A DNA stretch of 20,922 nt from CAZAYB01 sp964489215 (lineage in GTDB: Bacteria; Planctomycetota; Phycisphaerae; Sedimentisphaerales; Anaerohalosphaeraceae), in assembly GCA_964489215.1 (NCBI GenBank), contig CAZAYB010000027.1, positions 1 through 20,922 of the forward strand. Direction: 5' to 3'. The position numbers and the translations under genes were made by a program. Below, in pieces: positions 13,966-20,922 of this stretch. Below the pieces are notes generated by a model. That model searched no databases and had not been told where the DNA came from. It worked only from the letters and a program-made list of their open reading frames with translations. Numbering within the stretch: the first letter of the stretch is position 1; each line of letters begins with the position of its first letter.

Positions 13966-16338
13966 ATGTTGACGTTATTTAAACCCGTACATTTTAAAAA
14001 TCATGCCGTTATTCTGATGATACTTATTTTGTTCAGCTGCCCTGGAGTATCTGGCAGAGAACGAAAAAGTTCAGACAGCTCAAACAAAAGCAGATCAAGA
14101 CAAACCGAAGCCCGCAAGACACAAAGCAGCCAATCTTCAGCAAAATCAGCTCGGTCATCTGCCAGAAGTAAATCATCTTCGAGATCATCTAAAAGGACAT
14201 CAGCGAGAAGGGCTTCACCCCGACCAGACAGGACACAAAAAGCAAGGGCACCTTCGAGAACTTCAGCACCAAGAGCGGCAGCTTCAAGAGCCCCCTCGGC
14301 AACCTCAAGGGCAAAAGCAGCCTCAAGACCAGGTACATCTTCAAGAACCAGTATAAGGACCCGGCCGAGACGGAGTACTTTAAGACAATCGAGCAGGTCC
14401 GGCTACAGAACAAAAATAAGCACAAGGCTGGGCTCTGTAAAAGTCAGGAGACAATCTTCGGGACGAAATACAGAATCAACTTTGCAGCCGCCCAACTTCA
14501 GGCACCAAAGCTCTTTTCCGTCTGAAAACTCCGCTCAAAGAAATTCACCTCGAACATCCTCGACTAACAGCCCTATATTCTTTCACGACAGGGCAGGCAA
14601 AAGAACAAGAATTTACACACCCGGTAAAGAAACAACTTCTATCGGCGGAGTCAATTCAAACCGACCGGACAGAAGTAAAAGCAGTATCTTTTCAAATCTA
14701 TCTGACCGGAAAGTCTCAGTAATAGGAACCTCTGAAAACCCTAAAGCTGACCGCAGGCCAAGTATCACAAATTCAAGAAAAAGAGTTGTAATCACCCCTG
14801 ACGGAATCACTGAATATCGCGGGGATAAAATCATACGCCAGGAAACCAGCCCTTCAAATACACGCATCGTACCGCCAAGTTCCGACACATCGAAAAGCCT
14901 GACTGAAAGGATAAAACAACAAAGAAAGGCTTCCCGCGAAAAAGTAATCAAAAGCCCCGCCCGTTCAGCAATCGGCATCAAACCGTCAACTGAACCGGCA
15001 GAATCCCAATCTTTCCAGTCGCCTTTACCTGCATCTGCTGAGCCTGTAAATCTGTCCCCTCGGATAGGCAGAACTATCAATAACTCCAGGGAAGCTGCAC
15101 GCGTACGGACCATTGAAAAAATTCAGATTAAACGTGACCGCATATTTTCAAACAGCTCTGATTCGATAATCAAACCAGCAATGACGCTTGACCAGCTCCG
15201 AACAGAACAGGCACCCGCTTCACAGATATCACCTTTTGAAACAACAGCTGAAATTGCCGACGGAGTTACAATCACAGGCGACAACAACATCTTTATCAAC
15301 GGCGATATGAATGTAACCAAATCGTATCCTTACATCAAACATCCATCTCATACTATTTACCATCACTGGCCTGGTTATCACAGACCGGTTTCATGGCATA
15401 ACTTCTGCGGCGATTATTTTGGAATAAGCACAACTTTCAGCAGCTTCGGAATCTCTTTCGGGTCTTATTACAGAAGATATCATCCGCACGGGAAGATAGT
15501 CTATTACCGCTGCGGTCCGGATTACTACGGAGTCTCTTATATTTATCCAGGATACCATCGCAAATATATCTTCGTAAGTTACGGGGGTTACTGGCCCAGG
15601 CATTACCGCTATAAAAGATACTACTGGTACGGCTGCCATCCACACAGATGGTACGGAAGATGCAGAAGAACCGCCGTCGTTGAGAAAAACTATTATACTT
15701 ATAACTATTACGGAACAAATACTTCTGCGGTACCACAGCAAAGCTACTCATACTCAAGCTCTGGAGATATAATCCCGGACTATGATTACTTCGCTAAAAT
15801 TCGACAGCGTAATCAGCAGCAAAACCAGGCTGAAACTCAAGCTCAGGACACCGCCCTGACCGAGTCGGACATATACTTCGAAAAAGGCGTCCAGGCTTTT
15901 TCCAGTAAGCGTTACAGCGATGCAGTCCTTAACTTCCGCCAGGCCGTAATCTTAAGCCCGGATGATATCGTCCTGCCGTTTGCGTATTCGCAGGCACTTT
16001 TCGCAACCGGTAAATATGCGCACTCGGCAATGGTACTTAAAAACGCGGTAAGGAAAATGGAAAAACAGCAGCAAAGTGTCTTTTTTCCGAGGGGTCTGTA
16101 TGAAAAGGATGAAATCCTCGTAGACCAGATAGCCGCCCTGGGAAGGACCACGGAAACGGAACCTTTCAACAGTGATTTTAATCTGCTTCTGGGATATCAG
16201 CTTCTCGGGCTGGGAAAAACTCATGAGGCAAAAGTGGCCTTTTCCATCGCTGCAAAATCAAACGCTAACAAAGATATTGTAGAAATGCTGACAGACATAC
16301 TTTACGACATGGAAAAAGATAACGAAAATCTCAATTAA
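13966..16338 (+). CDS. Exported Ser/Arg-rich, Tyr/His-rich protein with C-terminal TPRs
   Basis: A 790-aa protein I cannot match to a named family. A signal peptide or anchor (hydrophobic 13-27, HAVILMILILFSCPGVSG) is followed by a strongly basic low-complexity tract rich in Ser, Arg, Ala and Thr (about 30-165), then a polar, probably disordered stretch to about 440. A short GDNNIFINGDMNV segment leads into a compact region (about 454-590) extremely rich in Tyr, His, Gly and Trp with four Cys (NFCGD, YRCGP, YGCHP, GRCRR). About 630-775 form tetratricopeptide-like helices (YFEKGVQAFSSKRYSDAVLNFRQA and similar). AAGGAG is 5 nt before the ATG. The protein is likely periplasmic or surface-bound, and the cationic tract could bind acidic polysaccharide or the cell wall; function is unknown. 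Confidence 0.72.
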   Translation: MLTLFKPVHFKNHAVILMILILFSCPGVSGRERKSSDSSNKSRSRQTEARKTQSSQSSAKSARSSARSKSSSRSSKRTSARRASPRPDRTQKARAPSRTSAPRAAASRAPSATSRAKAASRPGTSSRTSIRTRPRRSTLRQSSRSGYRTKISTRLGSVKVRRQSSGRNTESTLQPPNFRHQSSFPSENSAQRNSPRTSSTNSPIFFHDRAGKRTRIYTPGKETTSIGGVNSNRPDRSKSSIFSNLSDRKVSVIGTSENPKADRRPSITNSRKRVVITPDGITEYRGDKIIRQETSPSNTRIVPPSSDTSKSLTERIKQQRKASREKVIKSPARSAIGIKPSTEPAESQSFQSPLPASAEPVNLSPRIGRTINNSREAARVRTIEKIQIKRDRIFSNSSDSIIKPAMTLDQLRTEQAPASQISPFETTAEIADGVTITGDNNIFINGDMNVTKSYPYIKHPSHTIYHHWPGYHRPVSWHNFCGDYFGISTTFSSFGISFGSYYRRYHPHGKIVYYRCGPDYYGVSYIYPGYHRKYIFVSYGGYWPRHYRYKRYYWYGCHPHRWYGRCRRTAVVEKNYYTYNYYGTNTSAVPQQSYSYSSSGDIIPDYDYFAKIRQRNQQQNQAETQAQDTALTESDIYFEKGVQAFSSKRYSDAVLNFRQAVILSPDDIVLPFAYSQALFATGKYAHSAMVLKNAVRKMEKQQQSVFFPRGLYEKDEILVDQIAALGRTTETEPFNSDFNLLLGYQLLGLGKTHEAKVAFSIAAKSNANKDIVEMLTDILYDMEKDNENLN

Positions 16339-16368
16339 GCAGTGTTATTTTCAAAAAAGGAGAATGTG

Positions 16369-17502
16369 ATGAATCCAACGAAGCTTGCTATACTCACCTT
16401 GCTGTGCAGCGTATCTATTGTTTACGCAGCGCAGGAGTTTGCGGTTTATACAGGCCCGGGCGACCAGCTTTTGCCGGATATACATAACGGCCTGGCAGTG
16501 TGGGCGGACAATCGGCAAGGCGATTTCGATATATATGCAGCGGACATATCAAATCCTGCCGATATTACTGATTTTGTCGTCAGTGCCTACACCACAGACC
16601 AGAACAGTCCAGCGGTATACGACAACACAATCGTATGGCAGGAATACATCAACGGAAACTGGGATATTTACGGAGCACAGATTGAGACTGACGGTTCGAT
16701 AACGGAATTTTCATTGTGGCCTACTATTTATGACGAAAAGTTCCCGCAGATAGCAGGTGAAACCGTTATATGGCAGGAAAACATACTGGGCCACTGGGAT
16801 ATAACAGCAGCGGACATATCAAACATTTCCGAGCCTAATGCAATCGGAATCTTTTTCCCCGTCGAATATGACAAGGACCAGACTAACGCGGCAATATACA
16901 AAAATACTATCGTATATCAGGATGATACTTACTCGGACAGCGATTTATATTCTGTCGATATCTGGAGGCAAAACTCACCGGAGGACTCCGCGATAGATAC
17001 TACCGAAAATGCTGACCAGCAGAACCCGGCAATCTGGCAAAACAAAATCGTTTACGAAGATAACGCACTTGGCAGCACTGATATACTGCTCACATACAAA
17101 CCAGCTGTGCAAAACATAAACTTTGAATGGGTAGTTCAGCACCCCGCTGAACAGACAAACCCGGCTATCGATAACAATATCGTAGTCTGGCAGGACAATA
17201 GAAATGGTTCTTGGGACATTTACGCTAAAAACCTGTTAACCGACTCTGAATATATTATCTGCGAAGAACCGGGTGACCAGCAAAACCCCTCGATCCATAA
17301 CGACCTGATAGTCTGGCAGGATAACAGGAACGGTAACTGGGATATTTACGCCGTTAAACTTTCTCAGGAACAGGCACCTGTATGTACACAAATAAAAGCG
17401 GCCGATGTCAATATGGACTGTAAAGTAAACCTCGAAGATTTTGCCCAGATAGCACAGCAATGGCTGAACTGCTACCTGGAACCGGCTTCTTTATGCCTGT
17501 AA
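16369..17502 (+). CDS. Secreted seven-repeat beta-propeller with EF-hand (dockerin-like) tail
   Basis: A 377-aa secreted protein from the ATG at 16369, which follows AAGGAG (16357-16362) by 6 nt; an in-frame GTG at 16342 lacks a ribosome binding site. A signal peptide (ends about VYA, residue 20) is followed by seven TolB/WD-like repeats of about 45 residues, each with the core NxIVWQDNRNGxWDIYAxxL. The core Trp or Tyr sits near 45, 90, 135, 183, 229, 274 and 316. Seven repeats suggest a complete seven-bladed propeller. The C-terminus has one EF-hand-like calcium loop, DVNMDCKVNLEDF (346-358), followed by AQIAQQWLNC, a tail common on secreted proteins of Phycisphaerae-type planctomycetes. It lies 30 nt after the TPR protein gene and is probably co-transcribed with it. 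The ligand is unknown. Confidence 0.82.
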   Translation: MNPTKLAILTLLCSVSIVYAAQEFAVYTGPGDQLLPDIHNGLAVWADNRQGDFDIYAADISNPADITDFVVSAYTTDQNSPAVYDNTIVWQEYINGNWDIYGAQIETDGSITEFSLWPTIYDEKFPQIAGETVIWQENILGHWDITAADISNISEPNAIGIFFPVEYDKDQTNAAIYKNTIVYQDDTYSDSDLYSVDIWRQNSPEDSAIDTTENADQQNPAIWQNKIVYEDNALGSTDILLTYKPAVQNINFEWVVQHPAEQTNPAIDNNIVVWQDNRNGSWDIYAKNLLTDSEYIICEEPGDQQNPSIHNDLIVWQDNRNGNWDIYAVKLSQEQAPVCTQIKAADVNMDCKVNLEDFAQIAQQWLNCYLEPASLCL

Positions 17503-17550
17503 CCGGCGACTTGTAATGATAACTTATTTAGGATTTAGAGGTACCCTTTA

Positions 17551-18153
17551 CTATTTACCCCGGTTGCGATAGAGTGAAGGGTCCACACTTTTTGTCATTG
17601 AATTAAGGTCGAGGCCGCCGCCCAGAAAATCGTTCACGGCCTTACACACCTTGTCAGGAGAACCGATGACATCAGCATAGTTAACGTATAGAATACTTAT
17701 ATTATCCTTGCCGTTAACCCATTTATAACACCTGTCAAGCTCAGCACGGAAAAGAGCCGACATATCTTCATCATCCTGACCTGAACCCGCTTTGCCAAGC
17801 CTTTCCAGCATCTTGTTTTGCGACCGAAGAACCTCGTCAAGATCGCGATTCATGAAAATAACACGATACTCATAATCATCGGGCAAATCATACAAAAGGC
17901 GGTAAACCATTTTCACAGCTTTTCCCGATGCCTGTTTCAACCATGAACTGTCAGAGGATGTCTGCTTTACAGGCTCAAACTCATAATATCCGCGGGGATT
18001 ATCTGTATCAGCCTGGCGAACCTGGTCCGAAATGATAGCAAGCCCCCCTGCCTCGAGAATCTGCATCATCATAGATGTACCCGAACGGGGAAGACCGGAA
18101 ACTATTATCACCGGTTTATCGGCGTCCTTTTTCTTTCTGAAAAATCCAAACAT
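17551..18153 (-). CDS. Sulfotransferase-like protein
   Basis: A 200-aa protein with the PAPS-binding 5' phosphosulfate loop near the N-terminus (SGLPRSGTSMMM, about 19-30) and a 3'-phosphate-binding motif, Arg103-x7-Ser111, inside FMNRDLDEVLRSQNKM. These are the two signature sites of sulfotransferases. It is shorter than most family members (about 250-300) and has no clear signal peptide or membrane helix. The best ribosome binding site, GGGGGAGGA, is 21 nt before the ATG, unusually far, and an in-frame TGA blocks an upstream extension to it, so the start may be a nonstandard codon or the annotated ATG with poor initiation. It converges on the propeller gene with no evident terminator in the 48-nt gap. 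The acceptor is unknown; a cell-surface glycan is possible. Confidence 0.78.
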   Translation of the reverse strand: MFGFFRKKKDADKPVIIVSGLPRSGTSMMMQILEAGGLAIISDQVRQADTDNPRGYYEFEPVKQTSSDSSWLKQASGKAVKMVYRLLYDLPDDYEYRVIFMNRDLDEVLRSQNKMLERLGKAGSGQDDEDMSALFRAELDRCYKWVNGKDNISILYVNYADVIGSPDKVCKAVNDFLGGGLDLNSMTKSVDPSLYRNRGK

Positions 18154-18194
18154 AAAGCCAATGATAAGTCAAAATCCTCCCCCGGTCAATATGC

Positions 18195-18230
18195 AAAAAA
18201 AACGGCCGAGCCATGGGTAACGACTCGGCC
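18195..18230 (-). terminator. Terminator of the 241-aa unknown gene
   Basis: GGCCGAG (18204-18210) pairs with CTCGGCC (18224-18230) around a 13-nt loop. Read on the minus strand the stem is followed by an eight-T run (A-run at 18195-18202). It lies 16 nt beyond the stop codon, so it separates this gene from the sulfotransferase gene further downstream. Confidence 0.82.
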
Positions 18231-18246
18231 TGAGGTTCCATCCGGG

Positions 18247-18972
18247 TCAGGATGTTCGTTCGGCTAATTCCTTAAATGCTTCAAACTGGATATCCTTGCC
18301 GTAAAGATCGGACTCGTTAAGAGCGTAAATCTTAAGAGCGGCACTATCCAGCTCATGGATTTTGTTACGGCGCATCAGGTCTTCAAATGCAAGCTTGCGC
18401 ATCGTAACATCTTTGGTTTCATCGCTTTTGGTGTTTTCCACAACATCGAGCAGAAAATCAACTTCGATAAGCTCAAGACCGCTGCTTAGATCCTTACCTC
18501 GTCGGCCGCGGGCCGAGGATGAAGGTGTCGGGCTATTTGGTTCACGAAGCTTTTCAACTCGTCTGGAGCCGAAAATTTTCTTTTCTGATTTCTGCGGTTC
18601 TGCAACCGCGGCCCCTGCCGCTGTGTCGGACATCTGGTTTTCAATTTTGCTTGTAATCATTTCATCTGCCTCAAAATCGTTAACAAATACATTTTCATCA
18701 TTCTTATCTGCTCTCCGCGGACCTGGGGGGATATCATCAAAATCAGAATCCTCAGAGTGAGAAATATTTAACGGCTGATTGGGTAATAACGCCTCAATTG
18801 CTTTGGCCGATTTATTAACCGAAGACTTAGGCGGTAAATCCACAATTGCCTTCTTACCACTGTCTGAACTGACTTTTGGATGAGATATACCCAAACCGTT
18901 CTGAGGGTAAGTCGTCTTTACAGGACGAGGCTCCAGATGCCCCATCTTCTTCCAGTCTATGTCGAATTTCAT
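18247..18972 (-). CDS. Unrecognised 241-aa protein, disordered N-terminus and helical C-terminus
   Basis: I do not recognise a family. The start is well supported: GGAAGGAG lies 6 nt before the ATG. No signal peptide or membrane segment is seen, so the protein is probably cytoplasmic. Residues 1-165 are rich in Ser, Asp, Lys and Pro with several charged clusters and are likely disordered (SDFDDIPPGPRRADK, SPTPSSSARGRRGKD). Residues about 168-241 look like a compact helical domain (LELIEVDFLLDVVENTKS, then RKLAFEDLMRRNKIHELD and IQFEAFKELAERTS). The layout of a flexible acidic/basic tether plus a helical end suggests an adaptor or a regulator of a larger assembly. The gene has its own downstream terminator and stands alone. 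It ends in TGA. Confidence 0.6.
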   Translation of the reverse strand: MKFDIDWKKMGHLEPRPVKTTYPQNGLGISHPKVSSDSGKKAIVDLPPKSSVNKSAKAIEALLPNQPLNISHSEDSDFDDIPPGPRRADKNDENVFVNDFEADEMITSKIENQMSDTAAGAAVAEPQKSEKKIFGSRRVEKLREPNSPTPSSSARGRRGKDLSSGLELIEVDFLLDVVENTKSDETKDVTMRKLAFEDLMRRNKIHELDSAALKIYALNESDLYGKDIQFEAFKELAERTS

Positions 18973-19370
18973 TTCAGCTCCTTCCAGAGATAAAAATAAC
19001 CAACAGCAAGCTTTTTTTTATCTGTTGACTCAACAATTATCGGCCTTGAAATCATTTTGCCTTGAATTGCTAAAATCCGCATTTTTGAGCTTAAAACAAA
19101 CCTTTTCTCGGTCGGTCCTATAAGAAGTCCTGCCAAAATCAATTATCAGCAAAAGAAATATTTAAAAAAATTTGTTTTTTTCTAAAATAGTCATAAAATG
19201 CACACAAGACGGCAAAAAGGACTTGCAACGGCTGTTATTTGTCAAAAAACACCTTTTTTTGATAAATAATGCTGTAAAAACCAAGCTTACAGGACACACA
19301 AACGCTTTATTTTATGTTTTCAGGCAGAAATTTAACAATATTCTAAAAAATCTTACAAAAATTAAAGGAA
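18973..19370. other. Gene-free AT-rich stretch upstream of the unknown gene
   Basis: No convincing gene is present in this part of the 679-nt gap. It has a short perfect palindrome GTTGACTCAAC (19024-19034), 51 bp upstream of the 241-aa gene and plausible as an operator, and many A and T runs. A weak A/T hairpin at 19242-19262 has no T-run after it. Short open frames here are AT-driven and lack ribosome binding sites. Confidence 0.4.
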
Positions 19371-19375
19371 ATTGC

Positions 19376-19403
19376 TTGTCATTGACGAATATTTGTGTAT
19401 AAT
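19376..19403 (+). promoter_or_regulatory. Promoter for the candidate small RNA
   Basis: TTGTCA (19376-19381) and a perfect TATAAT (19398-19403) are 16 nt apart. A second TTGACG at 19382 is too close to act as the -35 box. The expected transcript start is near 19410. No protein gene follows on this strand before the terminator at 19521. Confidence 0.55.
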
Positions 19404-19409
19404 GATAGT

Positions 19410-19547
19410 TGTAATAATGCTCTTTTTCTTCTAATTCTATTACGTGTTTCTGTTTGCCGCTAAGGTAGATTATATATTTTGTTATTCTATATTTCTGTAT
19501 TGCCTTAGCAAAAAAACAAAGGCTGGTCAATTGACCGGCCTTTTTTT
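19410..19547 (+). ncRNA. Candidate small RNA with its own promoter and terminator
   Basis: About 138 nt lie between a good promoter and an intrinsic terminator, with no supported coding frame. The predicted RNA has a 9-bp stem, GCTAAGGTA (19459-19467) with TGCCTTAGC (19501-19509), whose 33-nt loop could contain a smaller A/U stem. An unpaired pyrimidine-rich 5' part (CTCTTTTTCTTCTAATTCT) could base-pair with purine-rich ribosome binding sites. The terminator follows the stem directly. Nothing links it to a known RNA family. A short mRNA leader is less likely, because the next gene on this strand is beyond the window. Confidence 0.42.
19510..19547. terminator. Bidirectional intrinsic terminator
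   Basis: GGCTGGTC (19521-19528) pairs with GACCGGCC (19533-19540) around AATT. There is a seven-T run on the right (19541-19547) and an A-rich run on the left (19510-19520). On the plus strand it would end the candidate small RNA; on the minus strand it would end the Nudix operon, 105 nt after that gene's stop. Confidence 0.85.
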
Positions 19548-19651
19548 ATGCGCGTAAATGCCCGTAAACGATTTATATCAACTGAATAACTAAGATGTGA
19601 TGACAGCCTAATTGCTTAGCTGTCTCCCCCGGGATATGAAATGTACACTTT

Positions 19652-20275
19652 CTAACGCATCTTTTCAAGCTGCTCAACGCATATAGATGACCACGTCTCC
19701 ATGCTGTCTGCTGCTTTTCGAAGTTCATCGATCGCCATAAATTCCATTTGCGTTATCATCTGCTCTTTCTTCTGGACTTTTTTTTCATTGAGCTGCCAAA
19801 AATGCACCACCCCAAGATGTACCGAACCCACTTCGTTTGACTCATCATTAAGCAAAGCCACGATCTTGTCATTGTAATCGCTTTGCACATCTATTTCTTC
19901 GTCCACTTCCCGCTGTACCGCAGAAAGGTATGTTTCGTAAAAATCTTTCCTTATATTCCTTATAAGCGGCAAATCATCAACAGGATTTATATGGCCTCCT
20001 ATGCCGATCGACCTGTTGCCGACCAGGCGTGTCTCTCCTGCCCTTTTGCCCCTTACATACGTCAGGTACTCGCTGCCATGATTAATAATCACATAAGGAA
20101 TAAGCTGTTTATAATCCGGATTCTTCTCGGCCTGTTCCCGGTCCATAAACTCAGGCACGCCGAGCTTGAATATGTGCTCAATGTATTTTTGAACGTCAAA
20201 ATTGAGTCCGTTAAACTGCCCTGCCTGCTCAAACACCTTTCGTTCAATAACAAGCACTTCTTCCTTCTTCGCCAT
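19652..20275 (-). CDS. Nudix (MutT-like) hydrolase, predicted phosphoesterase type
   Basis: A 207-aa protein of the Nudix superfamily, which hydrolyses nucleoside diphosphates linked to another group. The core Nudix helix is present as Glu114-x7-Arg122-Glu-Val-Asp-Glu126-Glu127-Ile-Asp-Val, with the catalytic REVDEE intact. The usual glycine of the box lies earlier, in GIGGHIN (91-97), with about 18 extra residues between it and the helix. The length exceeds that of simple MutT proteins (about 130), because of N- and C-terminal extensions; it resembles the predicted phosphoesterase group sometimes listed as COG4112 (from memory). It follows the sugar transferase with a 30-nt gap, so it may act on a nucleotide sugar or a by-product of glycan synthesis. 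GAGAGG lies 9 nt before the ATG. Confidence 0.75.
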   Translation of the reverse strand: MAKKEEVLVIERKVFEQAGQFNGLNFDVQKYIEHIFKLGVPEFMDREQAEKNPDYKQLIPYVIINHGSEYLTYVRGKRAGETRLVGNRSIGIGGHINPVDDLPLIRNIRKDFYETYLSAVQREVDEEIDVQSDYNDKIVALLNDESNEVGSVHLGVVHFWQLNEKKVQKKEQMITQMEFMAIDELRKAADSMETWSSICVEQLEKMR

Positions 20276-20305
20276 CTTCCAGCCCTCTCAATAATCAGTG
20301 GTACT

Positions 20306-20922
20306 TTACACACCCCTGCAGGCAAATACCACCGGGATAGTTTTTAAAAGTATATATATATTCAACAGCAGCGACCTTCGCTGTATGTACAAATAGTCGT
20401 ATTTAAGCTTATGCTGAGGATGCAGATCATAAGCTCCCCTTATCTGCGCCAAACCCGTCAGGCCCGGCTTAACTGCCAGCCGAAGCCCCTTAAGCGCATC
20501 ATGTTTTTCCACCCTGTAAAGATTTTCCGGCCTGGGCCCTACCAGACTCATGTCCCCTTTAAGAACATTGAACAACTGGGGCGTTTCATCCAGACGAGTT
20601 TTCCTTAGAAACCTGCCGATTTTGGTAATCCTTTTGTCGCCGTCAGATGCGGGTTCAAGTCCGTGCGAATGCTCAGAATTATTAATCATCGTCCTAAACT
20701 TATAAATAATGAAAGGCTTGCCGTCCTTACCTGCCCTGGGCTGACGATAAATAGCTGAACCTTTCGAAGTCAACTTAACAGCAATACTTATCGCAAATAA
20801 GACAGGCGATAAAAACAAAAGAGCTGTCGAGCTGATAACAATGTCCATCATCCTCGTAAAAAACTCCTCCAGTTCCGACCGCTTACCTATAAAAGTAGAC
20901 AGAAAATGAACTGTATCTATCC
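20306..20922 (-). CDS. Polyprenyl-phosphate sugar transferase (partial, runs off the right edge)
   Basis: C-terminal catalytic domain of a bacterial sugar transferase (WcaJ/PssY type) that moves a sugar-1-phosphate from a nucleotide sugar to undecaprenyl phosphate, the first step of exopolysaccharide or O-antigen synthesis at the inner membrane. Motifs: KRSELEEFFTRMMDIV before a membrane-associated helix (ISSTALLFLSPVLFAIS), then FIIYKFRTM, RKTRLDETPQLFNVLKGDM, SLVGPRPENL and KPGLTGLAQIRG. The frame stays open upstream of the internal Met-Met (20851) to the window end, and the residues before it fit the family, so the true start is outside. Longer relatives add an N-terminal membrane and CoA-binding-like region. 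It is followed by the Nudix gene on the same strand. Confidence 0.88.
   Translation of the reverse strand, partial: IDTVHFLSTFIGKRSELEEFFTRMMDIVISSTALLFLSPVLFAISIAVKLTSKGSAIYRQPRAGKDGKPFIIYKFRTMINNSEHSHGLEPASDGDKRITKIGRFLRKTRLDETPQLFNVLKGDMSLVGPRPENLYRVEKHDALKGLRLAVKPGLTGLAQIRGAYDLHPQHKLKYDYLYIQRRSLLLNIYILLKTIPVVFACRGV

Noticed and set aside
13966..14470. DNA-level tandem repeat in the Ser/Arg-rich tract
   Set aside because: The bias is at the amino-acid level; codons vary and no fixed repeat unit is visible.
14613..15113. Antisense frame of 166 codons opposite the Ser/Arg-rich gene
   Set aside because: A long open shadow is expected from biased codon use in a low-complexity gene; no start signal.
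18362..18760. Antisense frame of 132 codons opposite the unknown gene
   Set aside because: Ser/Arg/Leu-rich shadow of the real gene, which has a good ribosome binding site and terminator.
19242..19262. A/T hairpin that looks like a terminator
   Set aside because: The stem is only A-T pairs apart from one G-C and lacks a T-run after it.
19172..19402. Short plus-strand open frame of 76 codons
   Set aside because: AT-driven composition, no ribosome binding site, no recognisable motif, and it runs into the promoter-like element.
19312..19530. Short minus-strand open frame of 72 codons
   Set aside because: It overlaps the terminator hairpin and promoter on the other strand and has low-complexity residues.
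8963..20922. Altered genetic code with TGA as a sense codon
   Set aside because: The ParA-like gene and the 241-aa gene end in TGA, and no other conserved gene here has an internal TGA.

Overview
The window looks like chromosomal DNA of a Gram-negative, polysaccharide-degrading type of bacterium. The best guess is a planctomycete of the Phycisphaerae/Sedimentisphaerales kind. The clues are a secreted repeat protein ending in a single EF-hand (dockerin-like) tail of the form DxNxDxxVNxxDFxxxAxxWL, a mixed type II secretion/type IV pilus gene set, a large Ser/Arg-rich exported protein with TPRs, and moderate GC content with AT-rich intergenic DNA. This assignment is inference from protein style; no rRNA or other taxonomic marker is present. 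No CRISPR array, tRNA, rRNA, transposase or phage gene was seen.

Region 1 (1-8924, all +) is one long operon for an envelope-spanning pilus or pseudopilus machine. Two paralogous GspG-like pilins are separated by an intrinsic terminator. GspI-, GspJ- and GspK-like minor pilins follow, then PilM, PilN and PilO, a Soj/ParA-type ATPase, a GspB/PilP-like inner-membrane protein and a secretin. The order copies gspG-H-I-J-K-L-M of type II secretion, but GspL is split into PilM plus PilN as in type IV pili. Genes abut or overlap by 1 to 47 nt, and a strong terminator closes the operon. The assembly ATPase, platform protein and prepilin peptidase are not in the window and may lie upstream.

Region 2 (8963-13019, all -) holds comM (a Mg-chelatase-like AAA+ helicase) followed by a phosphoketolase gene. 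The phosphoketolase frame is intact over about 797 codons except for one in-frame TGA at codon 269. Two perfect inverted repeats lie between the genes.

Region 3 (13020-17502, +) starts with a 375-nt AT-rich divergent promoter region. It is followed by a MarR-family regulator with a good sigma70-type promoter, a 790-aa exported Ser/Arg-rich plus Tyr/His-rich plus TPR protein, and a secreted seven-repeat beta-propeller with the EF-hand tail.

Region 4 (17551-20922, mostly -) carries a sulfotransferase-like protein and an unrecognised disordered 241-aa protein with its own terminator. A 679-nt gene-free stretch follows, containing a candidate small RNA with promoter, stem and bidirectional terminator. 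Last come a Nudix-family protein and a polyprenyl-phosphate sugar transferase that runs off the right edge.

The most noteworthy items are the interrupted phosphoketolase, the hybrid secretion/pilus operon with its embedded ParA ATPase, the candidate small RNA near 19410-19547, and the two lineage-style secreted proteins of region 3.
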